Translations under genes and position numbers: made by a program
NCBI GenBank assembly: GCA_000310025.1
Contig: FN649736.1
Location: forward strand, 5,175,377-5,239,376
Source of the DNA: Ectocarpus siliculosus
Taxonomy: Eukaryota; Sar; Phaeophyceae; Ectocarpales; Ectocarpaceae
Direction of reading: 5' to 3'
Length of the DNA: 64,000 bases
Notes under the pieces: model-generated
What the model saw: only the letters and a program-made list of their open reading frames with translations
Told to the model about the DNA's origin: nothing
Database searches by the model: none
Shown here: one piece after another, positions 1 through 10,956 of the stretch
Numbering within the stretch: the stretch's first letter is position 1
Layout: each line of letters starts with the position of its first letter

Positions 1-288
1 TACAATAGCTTGAGAAATGACAGCACATGTTTCGCTCAAGAACATTTTCGTCACCGAACGGTTCTTGTTAGATCGAGAAAATGAAGGAAATACATGGATA
101 AAGTTGTGTTTCAGCCTGTCACCAAACTGGAAGCATCGTCGCCCCGCCTTTCCTGCAGCTGTGCTCGCCGTAATTTCTTTATCCACACCTGTGCCAGCTG
201 CATTTGTTCTTGCTGAGTCGGCGGAGCCGTGAGCCCCATCTGTTGTCCTCCGCCCATCTGCATACCGGGCATGGCTTGTTGTTGGTAG

Positions 289-326
<38 letters not shown>

Positions 327-737
327 TCCGCCAGACGAACTGGTGCAACAAAGAACATTCGAGCACGAAACGAGGCGGCACCAGCGAGTTCTCACCATCA
401 CGATTGTCTCGCACGGACATGGCCCAGCGAAAATGCATATAGACCACGGACAATACAACGGAGGTACTGTACTAAGTGGTGACGACGAGACGAGACAAGA
501 CAAGACATGAGCGCTCCAAGAGTTAATGGTTCCGACCAACCCGACAAGAACGCTGCAAGCCGGAACGCTAATTGAGGTATGCATAGGAGGAGGAGCCCAG
601 CCCCCGTGTATGACATGGTATGGTATGGGACGCGGGTGGTACGCAAACAGCAGTGCAAGGTGTCACAAACTGCACTCGCCAAAGAGTGCAACAACCGCGC
701 ATGACCCCAACAATACGCCTCTTCCTCTGGTTCTCTT

Positions 738-769
<32 letters not shown>

Positions 770-3700
770 TCTCCCCTCCTGTCTCTCTCTCTGCACGTCA
801 ATCTCACCCTCTATCGGTGGCCGGACGGACCGTGAGCGTCTTGTCACCGAGCGTCATTCCATGGAGACCCTCGCAGGCGATGGCGGTCACCCCCGCATTC
901 AGATACTCGCAGAAACCGTAGCCCTTCGACGTGGGCGAGCCAGGGTCCCTGACGAGGTGGAAAGACTTGAGAGGCCCGAACGCACTCAGCAACTCGCGCA
1001 CCTGAGAGTGGGACAGGGGGGGAGGGGGGGGTCCGAGAGATGCTCATGCCGGCCTGGGCAACAGTCGGTACAGCAGCATTACAAGAACATCTGCAAAAAG
1101 AGAAATATTTATTCATACGGGCTGGTTTTCGAGGGGTAGGCATGGGTTGGTCTTGGGGAAGCAACAAAACAGATCTGCATATGTTGCAGTTAGTAGAGGG
1201 CGTGGATAGTTTAGCAGCAGTACCAAGGCGATCTCAATACGACATCTTCAGTACGGCAGAAGACGTATGCCAAATCTACCACGAGATGACGGCAAACGAC
1301 TTGCGTCATTTCGCAACATAACCCACACCTCTGGTATCAACAGCAACCGACGCCCACCAGGCTGCCAAAAAAAGATAGATTTAACACGTCCCTCCTCATG
1401 GAAGGGATAACATTTTGCCGGGTGGATGAATCCCCACAAAAATAAAGTTTGACAAGAACTCAACCACCACGCACCTGGTCTTCCGTGAGGTTGTAAGGGA
1501 GTCCCCCGATGAACACCTTGTTGTCGCTGTCGGGGACAGTGCTGGAGATGATACCCAGGACCGAAAGGTTGAGCTTGGGGATCGGCCCAGACCTGGAGCA
1601 CACAAACAAGCAATATCGACACCAACATGCATAACGCCTTGCTAAGAGCAATGTCGATCGATCGCGCATAACATGAGCAAGAACACCAAATGGCATGTGA
1701 GGGAGACACAAACGAACCCAAAACACCCAACGGAGTTGAAGTGGGACCGGGAGATAAAACACCATGAACTGGGACCGAGAGAGAAGAACCTGACAGCGAC
1801 CACGTCCTACAACGAAACAGGATCATGTCTTGCCTTGCTTCTCTGCATTCGCGTCGTTGTCTTTCACTCTCACAGGGAATTGCATTGCACCGCAGCAAGT
1901 GGGCAGTACAACAACTGTCCTACGAAGCTTCCTTGACTCCACACTCAAGCGCTGGTTTCCCAAGGTCCTCGATCGAAGACGTTCACACCAACCCACTCTG
2001 AGCCGGCTCTGCGCTACCGCTCTTGGAAACACTCCGCATCGTCAACACGCCACGCTAACGGCAAACCTAAGTCACCATAGTAGTAATCCTCAACACTATT
2101 TGTAGTTTTCCTATGACACACAAGTACTATTAAATAGGAGTATTCTAGACAATCGGGCGGTGGTTGAGGCTCATAGCGTCAAGGTGTCAGGGGAAGCTGC
2201 ACCGTGCGTATGCATAGGAGCAGACAGCAAAACTCACGCCGTATGTAAGCAAATGTATAGGAGTAGACAACGAAACTCACGCCGTATGTAAGCAAATGCA
2301 TACAGGAGCCAGAAACAAAAAACTCACGCCGCGGGGACAAGCTGTGGGTTGTAGTCGCTGGGGCGGCGCATCTTGAGCTGCGTCTCCTTGTACACGATCC
2401 CGTCCAGCTCCAGCACAGACGTCGCCAGCTCCATCGTCTTGAGCTCTAGGAAGGCAAACGCCTGGCCGGACCATCGGATTGCGAACGTTTCACTTGAGGC
2501 AACAGGTGACCGGGCAGAGAGTGTCAGGTAGGCAACAAAATATTGAAAACTTCCAAACGCGACCATGAGAACACCACACTACTTTACAGCCTTTAGTGGC
2601 ACCGTCGTGCCAGGGGGACAGCGGCAAGTTAAGTTGATCGATTGCCGAATTTCGCCGGCCTGCAGTAGTAGCAGAATCATCGATACGGAATCTTTGCGCG
2701 TGCTGCTACCGTGTTGGTGTTTCTCCGTTTCATATGATCTGGCTCGACCAATGTCCTCCAACCACCGCCCCCCGCCCCCTTCGAGATCTCTCCCCTCACG
2801 GCACCCCCATCCTCAAAACCCCTTCACATTCAACAAGAGCGCCTCACGTCCAACATCGCCCCGTGCTAATCAATTCCAAAGCCGTCAGATCACCTCAAGA
2901 TGCCTCCCCATTGTCTACCCCCACCTTCTCCTGAGACACGTAGACGGAAGCCACGGCACCCCCATCGATCGGGTACTCGAGGGCGCGGTTGATGACCTCG
3001 TTGAAGAAGCTGGACATTTCCTCCTCCGTCGTCTTGGGGCACCCGCCGATGTACAGCCGCCGGGCGTGCCGGGTCTGCTGGTTGCTTGCCCCCGGTAGCC
3101 GTGCCATCAGCTGCGCCGCCCGTGGAACCATTTGTTGACGGACGCGGTAGTATGGGGCAAAATGGAAGCAAGAGAGGGGGGGGGGAGGGGGCCCTACGGA
3201 GGTCAACGATACGGCGCCAACTCTCCCAAAAGCGCGATGTTGCACGCAAAATAACAGGTGGTAGGAGCCGGGGGATGATTCGACGACATTCTGAAGAACC
3301 GTGAGGGAGACGCGTGTTTCATGGTCAAACGCAACACCACACCTGCTCGGTAGGTACAAATGAGGCGTGCGTTGGAGCTGCACCCGATCTGGCATTCATA
3401 TCCCACTCGAGTCCCGTTAAAAGAGATAGCGGTCTATGAATATCAAAGAGGGAGAAAAAGGTCTCAGCCTAACCAAAACGAATCCTCCGTGCACGAGCTG
3501 TGCCAGTAGCCCGGCCTTTGAAAAAGCGAACCCGATATTGTAGCAGCAATCAACGCTTATGCATGTATGCCGACAGGCGCAACATCGCTGACAAGATCCC
3601 CCCAAACTCGCCGGTTATCTATGTACATCGATTCGATATGCCATCAACGTGCACCGGATACATACACCACGTTAGGGGACGATTGCACAAGCGCTCTAAG

Positions 3701-6476
3701 CTAGAAGTAGAAAGCAATGCTTGCCAGACAGCCGTCAAGCATCTTGATATCATAGCACATGGAATAGGCGAAGGTTGTCCAGCATAGTTCTTACACCTAA
3801 GGAACACTCGAGGGATTCAAACCCGATTATTTTCGAGAAACGCCAGATCTTCTTCTTATTCCCACCACAACTTTGAAGCCGACGAGACAAGTCCACGTAT
3901 AATACTTCCACGTCAGAAGACCATCCTCGCTCTTACTGCTGTAGCGTAAAGCCGCAACCAACAAAATGCACCTCCCTCATCTACACGACCCGAAAACAAA
4001 CATCTACAGTATCAACAACAGCGCGCCTCGCTATATAGGTAGCGCAAGCTCTGCACACCACCACAAAAAAAACACAGAAGCGCAATGCCTCATCGCGACA
4101 CACCTGCGGTGCCGCCGACTGCATTACGCCGCTTCCCCTCGACACCAGCATCTGCTGCGCGCTGGCCTCCAGCAATGCCACCGCCGTTGGGTCGTCCGGC
4201 TTCACGTCGAAGTTGGAGGGCCGTAACGCCCTCCGCTTGCGCCGCCGCTCGATCCGGTCCCGGTCGTTAAGCGCCTCGTTGCGAGGGTTCTCGAACCGCC
4301 CCCCGCCCCCGCCGCCGCCGATCCCTCCTCCTCCGCCGCGCCCTCCGCGCCCGTAGCCACCGCCTCGGTCACGGTCACCGCCGTAGCCCCCGCTACGCCC
4401 GTAGCCGCCTCCGCCGCCCCCTCTGGGAGGGCTGCGGCTGCCGCCCCTACGCCTGTTGTACCCAAAGGGAGAGGAACAAAATCGGGTGGGATCGGATCCG
4501 TACGTGGGCGTGGGATGAAAGGTGTACGAACGTACACACGGGCGTGAGGTCTGCGCACGGCTTTCAGCAAAGGGGTGAGATTTCGAGTCGTTCCTAGACA
4601 CGAATGGGCATCCGAGATGGGCACCGACAAAGCATAGGATGAGACGCGTGCGCAAGGCAGACGGTGGGTAAGCTCCCCTGCCTCGTACTCGCACCGACTC
4701 TGACGCGACCGTCGTGCACGCGTGCTGCTGTAGACCAGGAGACAGCTGCATCACCAAACATACACAGGTGTCGCAATCCAGCTCAATGCGATCAAACTGC
4801 ACCAACAGAAGCACGCCAGCCACCACTGGACACGAACTTCCCGCGCAACAGACATGGATGGCCTCAGGCTCGCTTCGTGCTGCGCATGCTCAACGAGCTC
4901 CGAACGACAAAAACTGTCCGCTTTGCAACTGCCGCAACCTCCAAACTATCCCAAAAAATCAGAACACCGACACCTCCCGTTGCGTGAAGCTCCAGGCATG
5001 GCATGATGGTATCGCAACGAACAACAGTGGAAGAAAGGCCCATCTCTTGACACAACTTCAAAGCGACAGCTACTGCTGTAGACCCTCACCAATGCGCCGT
5101 GAGCACCCAAACATAAACACAGCCCCTCCTTGTGAACACGATCCCTCCTTGTTAACACGGTCCCTCCTTGTATACACGGTCCCTCCTTGTAAACACGGCC
5201 CCTCCTTGTGAACACGGTCCCTACTAGTAAACACGGTCCCTCCTAGTAAACACGGTCCCTCCTAGTAAACACGGTCCCTCCTTGTAAACACGGTCCCTCC
5301 TTGTGAACACGGTCCCTCCTTGAAAACACGGTCCCGCCTTTCATACACGGTCCCTCTTACTGCCCCATGTCTTGCAGTACACCCATCCAAACTCAGAATT
5401 TGTTTCGATCACGCAAATCGGGTGGCACTGCAGGCAACGACCGCTCACACCAATCGATGACTTGGTGCCCAAGACACATGCTAAATGTACCCACCTGCTG
5501 TCTCGGTGGTCTCGTCGAGGGGAAGGCGACCTTCTCCGCCGACTGTCCCTCCCGTCCCTCTCGCGCTGCTCTGGGGGAGGGGGCTGCATGGGCACCGGCG
5601 GCGGGGCCTGCTGCGGCGGCACTGCCGCATACATCGGCTGCGGCGGCTGCTGTGGCAGCAGCGGGGGGTCGGCGAACTGACCCTGTGCCGGGGCCATGGG
5701 GTAGCCGTTCCCGTTGCCTGCGGTAACGCCGCGGCGGTGGAAAAGCGAGGAAAAGAGTCGGACATAGATATCGTAGTAACACACAACGAGGCAGCGGAAA
5801 ACGGTAGAGGGGATGAGCTCGCCATCTTGTTGCATGTTCAAGCAGGGACGATGGCGAGGAGTCGTGATGCAAAAGCAAGGCCGTCGGTGGACATGTCGAC
5901 GAATGGCGTTGTCTCCGCTGCGCGATGGCAGCGTTTTCGTATGCACGATTTTTGAAACGTTGTCCCGCCCGCGCTCTGTTCTAAAATTGTGCATCTACTC
6001 TTTGAAAAACTCGCCCCACACTAGAAGCAAGACAAGAGACAACCAGCCACAATGCGAACCTAACCGCAACACGCACAAGACAAGCCAAGCTCTTGCTAGA
6101 CACAGCAGTAGTCAACACCGCCCCACTACGAACGCTGACGAAGGATAAGGATCCATAAGACGGGATCACAGCACAGCAGTCCCGAAAGGCGGCGGCAGGA
6201 TACAAGGGGACGCCTGGAGGCAACGCTCGCAACAGCCGTGAACAAAAACGTTGTCCGTGAAGATCAAAGCAAGTTTCACGACGGCCGCAGAATGCAAGTC
6301 CGTGTTTCCCGATGCCGTGAAAGCACCCGTGTTTAGCATTAGCAGGTCTCTCGCTCACCGTTGAGCCCACCAGGAGGCAGCGGAGGTGCTTGGGCCACCA
6401 CCGGCTGCTCCCCGCCCTCCTTCGTCATCCATGCCGGCAGGGTCATGCCCCTGCCTCGGCCTCCGCCATGCGCCAT
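1..6476 (-). CDS. U2AF2: U2AF large subunit (U2AF65-like) splicing factor, 3' part missing
   Basis: U2AF65 binds the polypyrimidine tract at 3' splice sites in the nucleus and recruits U2 snRNP. Eight exons are readable, all in phase: 6476-6359, 5717-5495, 4452-4104, 3110-2925, 2461-2328, 1592-1475, 1001-808 and 339-189, giving 491 codons. The start is ATG at 6476 ([11 protein letters not shown]), followed by the motif LPAWMTK. Residues 40-230 are Pro-rich, then RS/RGG-rich (RRRRSPSPRRD, SRSPPRGGGGGG). RRM1 begins near residue 247 (RNP2 RRLYIGG; RNP1-like AFAFLEL). RRM2 begins near residue 358 (NKVFIGGLPYNL; RNP1 KGYGFCEY), preceded by the U2AF-type linker with VPDSDNK. Exon 8 carries a Gln tract and ends at a CAG|GTGTGG donor at 189/188, so the C-terminal UHM/RRM3 lies beyond the left edge. 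The order RS-RRM1-RRM2 and the RRM2 wording match U2AF65 rather than other SR proteins. Confidence 0.93.
286..323 (-). repeat. CAG/CTG trinucleotide tract coding for polyglutamine
   Basis: About 12 CTG triplets on the plus strand encode a Gln run just after RRM2 in exon 8 of the U2AF65-like gene. Such tracts commonly vary in length between strains. Confidence 0.9.
736..792. repeat. TC/GA microsatellite next to a splice donor
   Basis: An imperfect (TC)n run on the plus strand. On the coding strand of the U2AF65-like gene it is a GA-rich stretch starting about 15 nt downstream of the exon 7 donor (807/806). Confidence 0.85.
2207..2336 (-). repeat. Tandem triplication spanning the exon 5 splice donor of U2AF65
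   Basis: Three copies of a roughly 45-55 bp unit contain the plus-strand words GGAG-C/T-AGACA and AACTCACGCCG, with TATGTAAGCAAAT in two of them. The copy at 2320-2331 contains the real exon 5 donor (GGC|GTGAGT on the minus strand). The two intronic copies, at about 2235-2244 and 2275-2284, repeat the same donor sequence. Confidence 0.85.
5116..5358. repeat. 19-bp minisatellite, about 12-13 copies, in an intron
   Basis: Units read AACACGGTCCCTCCTTGTA with scattered substitutions (CCTAGTA in several central copies). The array lies in the intron between exons 2 and 3 of the U2AF65-like gene. Confidence 0.95.
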
Positions 6477-6865
6477 CTCTCCCCGCTCTCCACACGAAAC
6501 CGAGTGTCAGGGCTTCCAAGCCTTCTCCCCCTCCCGAGTGTGCGTTTTGTCCTGCCGAGGGGTTGGTTTTGTGGCTTCGGGTTGTGGTTGACACAACCGA
6601 GCACACTTGCTTGGGGACGGCGCGGGAAGCAATGGTGGGTATGTGCTTAAAAAGGGACAGGATCTCACGGAGCCCCTGAACACAACAGGCAAGTTACAAC
6701 AGGTCTGCTGTCTAGGCTCTGTCTATCATCACACGGCAACAGTCTATCCCTCACCCGACACACAGGTTACTACCACGTTCTACGACCGTAACTACTGCCG
6801 TGTGCAAATGTGCACTCTCTTGCTGGACTGACAGGAGAAGCTAACGTACACTTACACAACAAAAA
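6477..6865. promoter_or_regulatory. Shared upstream region between divergent U2AF65 and nicotinamidase
   Basis: The two start codons (minus strand 6476, plus strand 6866) face away from each other 389 bp apart. This interval must hold both 5' UTRs and any promoters. No convincing TATA box was seen; the role is inferred from position only. Confidence 0.5.
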
Positions 6866-9800
6866 ATGGAAGACTACAACATGCGGAGGCTTTCAAATTT
6901 GTCGGCGGTGCTGGAAGCTGAATCGGGCCTCGGAGGGACTGCGCTGTTGATCGTGGACCCTCAGGCGGACTTCCACGAGGGAGGTGCGCTAGCCATACAA
7001 GGCGCAAGCGACGACGCGGAGCGCATCGCGCAACTAGTCACGGATCAGTCCGAGCACATCGACGAGATTGTCGTGACATTGGACTCCCATCATGTGAGCG
7101 GGACGTTGAAGAGGTCTCGATTCTCGATGGTGATCCTCACGGATCAAGATCATTCATTGTGCACGGTTAGCCCAGCGAAAGTTTGCTGTGCGGAACGGAG
7201 CCTCGCTGCTGTCTCTACCTCTAGTTTCATGCGTTTGAAGCCATGCAAATGTCCCTACCTATCAAGGGCCACGATGCTAGAGCCACTTGTTCCCTCGAAA
7301 GATCCCGCGTATGTTCAGTAGTAGTTCATGTGCAGTAGTTGAAGATGCTCAGGCCCACAGCAAGCACCCGCTCTCGCGCGCAATCGAAAAACCTGCGGCT
7401 TTAATAGCCGTGCGAGTAGATACGACTCCACGGCAGCTTTGGGATCATCCAATTGAACCCTTGTCTTGGCTTTCATCTACACTGCTGTTCCGCGCTCCGT
7501 TTTGTTTGTCACAGCGTATGGATATCGCCCATCCGATGTTCTGGACGGACGGTAGGGGCGGCGGGTCATACCCGGCTCCCTTCACCTTGATCAAGTCGGA
7601 AGACATCCAAAATGGGACATGGTTGCCCGTTGAGGAGGAGCACAAGGCGAGCCCAAAAATGTATTTTCGTAGAATTTGGCAAATTGATCCGTACGCCGTA
7701 CATAATACCCAGAGAGTACGGGTTAGCGCGAGAATACCAGCGTGGCTCCTATTTTACAACATTATTGTAGAGTGCAGGCGTTACAAAGATGGTCCCGGTC
7801 ATTTTGTTGCATTTTTTGATGAGAATTCCGTGATTGACGTTCATGCACCAAATGTTCCTCCGACATCAGCTCGTCAGTTCTCGACAACTGAGGTGCATAG
7901 TGTGTGTGTTCTTCCCCTCTATTCTGGCACCGGTTTACAGACCTTTCGGCGTATATACCTGACGTATCAGTCGGGGTCGCACAAGAGGAAGATCACACAT
8001 GTAAAGTAAATAGTCTCTATAATAAGTGCTTAGCACAAATTCCCCCGCTGATGTTTCATCAGATTGAACGCGTGTCCGCGTGAAGCAACACCTGCTGTTG
8101 TTGTACTTGACAGGAACACTGCATCGAGTACACGAGGAAGCTTGAGGAGGGGGGAAAGTTCACGCTGTGTGTCTGGCCCGAGCACTGTCTGGTGAGTATG
8201 TATGACTACAGAACGACAGCGGAAAGAGGTTGCGTGCCTTACTTCCGCATGTTTCGACATTGGATGATAACGATATACACGCATCTCAAGTAGACTGGGA
8301 GTCTGCGGTGCGCACGCTCGTGCCTCGTTGCCTGTTATTTCTCCCCCAAGACTTGGGGGCCATTTTGAGACCCCCGGGACGGGTTGTATTCCGGAGTTTT
8401 CGACACTATCAAGACGTTCCTTGTTGCGATCTTTGAAACACTCATCGGCGGGGACCCTCCGAGCATGAAAGAAAAAGGAGCGGTCGTATTACATTGACCG
8501 TCTTGTTCTTCTTTCGGTTCTCCTTCCACCACCGTCCCATTCGAACTCAGATTGGAACTCCAGGACATGCCGTCAATCCTGTTATAAACAAAGGTGAGAG
8601 AGATCATCTCCGTACGTGCGTTCTGTAGCATGCTGGGCCGCTTTTGTTGCTGTTTCGAGTGTGGATAATGTGGCACATGAAGAGGACGCAACCATGTTTG
8701 CCGGCTCTTTCAAGCTTAATACTGCTGTGTCCCAGCCAACCGATCAGAACCCACTTCTTGCGAACGCAACGTTTGTATGACATGTGCGGCGAGTAGAACA
8801 CCATGTAGGTGATACCTCCGCTGAAGTCACCGCTTCAAGACGATACGCTTGGTATGGGAGTCCCCATTCTGAAGCCGAGGTTCAAAGCGTATGTTCTAGA
8901 AGAAACGACTTACTGAACTGGTCTTCTCCCACGGCCGGCTTCTGACATGACGGTGGAATCAAATCGGCCTGTGGTTTCAAACCGGGTTGCGCCTCCGGAC
9001 GGAATGACACCGAACAAACGAACCCGTGGCACCAATACAGCAATCCAGGAGTGGGCTGTGGCCAAAAAGAGGAGCGTGACGTACGTTCACAAGGGACAGC
9101 ACCCGCTCACTGAGCACTACAGGTGTAGTGCTACTTAGGGTTAGGGATCTGATCGTTCGTCCAGGGTTTTGTCCCTGCACTAGGTTTAGAAACGCTCAAA
9201 GCTTCTGGTAACAACGTTTCTCTTCCTGGCGTTGGGCTGCCAAGTATTCAGTACACCGCAGCAGTTCTGTCGGATTCAACATACGCTTATAGACTATTGC
9301 ACGGGATAACTACTGTTCAAGTTGCGCCAGAAACACGAAAGTAGGTTGAATAAGATACCATGCCTATAACATGCCACACCTGGTTTGTAGCGTCCCGAAG
9401 CCCTAACATTTCTACCCGTGGCATGAATTCTTGCGCACCGCTCGGTAGGCTCTGCCTACTCCACCCCGTCTCTCTCTCTCATTCAGTTTCTGGCATAACG
9501 GCGACCATCAATAGCCGAGGTCCCACACCACCCGACCTCTTTTCCACTTTCTATGCTGTTCCTTTGTCTTCCCGTACGGTATAACCACCACCAGTTGCTT
9601 CGCCGCGGAGGTGCCCGTGGCAGGCGATGAAGCGAACGAAAAGGGTCGGATCCTGCTCGCCAAGCTGTGCGCACGAGACGTCGTGGTGGTCTGCGGACAA
9701 GCGTCTTCCCACTGCGTGAACTTTTCCGCCCGAGACTTGGCGGCGGCGTGGAAGCGAACGACCGCGGGGGGTCTGAACGAGGACGTTGCTCGGCGTCGGA

Positions 9801-10269
9801 TGGGAAGCCTGGTACTACTCAAGGACGGCATGTCGCCCGTCACTGGATTCGAGGTAGGCGGACCCTCTCCTTGCCTGACGACGTTGCCGCGTTGTTGCCG
9901 TCGTTCTTCGTTGATAGTATCGTAAGGTAACGTCTGTCCTTGGCGGTCAACATAGTACACTTGCTGGTGTCACTGCTGTCTGTGAAGATTCCACGCGCTT
10001 CCTTCTTTGGTGAAAACTTGGTTATTACTCTTAGTGTTACCGAACACGTGAATGATTGACGGTATCTGCCAAACGGCGGGGCGCCTGCAGCCCTGAAATA
10101 TCTCACTCCATAACCCCGTACTACTGTGCGGTTACCGTTTCAAGCTCATCCCGCCCTCTCTGGTGTTGCTCGACGTCGTTTTCAGAGTGAGGCTTCGAAG
10201 TTCTTGGACGACATGGCCGGGATGGGAATCAGTGTGCGCTCGTGTGCCGAAGTTTCCTTGAGTCCGTGA
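6866..10269 (+). CDS. PNC1: Nicotinamidase (isochorismatase-like hydrolase, PNC1 family)
   Basis: It hydrolyses nicotinamide to nicotinic acid plus ammonia in NAD salvage. Seven in-phase exons (6866-7093, 7515-7646, 8114-8191, 8551-8593, 9041-9122, 9595-9853, 10186-10269) give 301 residues. The family triad is present: Asp31 in VDPQADF, Lys178 in YVHKG and Cys228 in SSHCV, the thiol nucleophile. DSHH at the exon 1 end and the following D-I-A-H supply likely metal ligands. Other signatures are HPMFW, PAPFTLI, WPEHCLIGTPGHAV (spliced across exons 3 and 4) and TEHYS. Intron 2 has a GC donor (AAG|GCGAGC at 7646/7647), and its joining restores the family sequence. The gene sits head-to-head with U2AF65 and tail-to-tail with the armadillo gene. 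The start is the first ATG, after an A-rich leader. A weakly related isochorismatase is unlikely given the HCLIGTPGH block. Confidence 0.93.
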
Positions 10270-10956
10270 TTGCGGAACGCGACCGCGGTGGGCTTATAAA
10301 ATCAACGCCTGATACGGGACGCACTGGTTACCAAAATTGATGGTAGCTGCTGTTGGGCGTCTGTGTTCTCAGGGATGATTCTGTGGCAGAATTTCGTTTA
10401 TTTTAGAGTGGGGTATCGAGGTAGCCTATCCACACACAATAACACAACACCCAGTGGTAATTTTTTAGGGGTCAACATGAGTCCAAAACGTTAAAATACT
10501 CTCTGATCAAAGGAATAGGGCGACGAAAGATATCACATACCCCACACAGTAGCACAACCAGTGATTAATGTTTTTGAACCAAAGTATCATCACCGGGTGT
10601 ATGTTTTCTTGTGTCATGTATACGGTACTAAGCAGAAAGGGGGTGTTTTGTCCAGGAAGATGTGGTGTCTTGTTAAAGGAGGTCCGGCAGCTAAAGTCAA
10701 CGTTACAATATACTTTACGTACCTGCTACATGACAAAGGACCGCAGATCGACACAGCTGTGTTCTGGGTGGAGCCTGTTGCAATCCTTGCTTGATGCTCG
10801 GTCTTCTATTCGTGGAGGATTGATTTGCCTCGTACGAGGTACCCGCAGGCGTAACAACCACGGTAGCCTGTCACCGTACACACACTCGGAAGGAACCAGA
10901 CCGGCATGTTGAGAACCCCCCCCCCCGCGCGATTTTGTTCACCTATGCTTTACACC
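10270..10956. other. Convergent intergenic region
   Basis: About 690 bp lie between the nicotinamidase stop and the stop of the armadillo-like gene. It presumably holds both 3' UTRs. Short open frames here have no coding look. Nothing else was seen. Confidence 0.6.
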
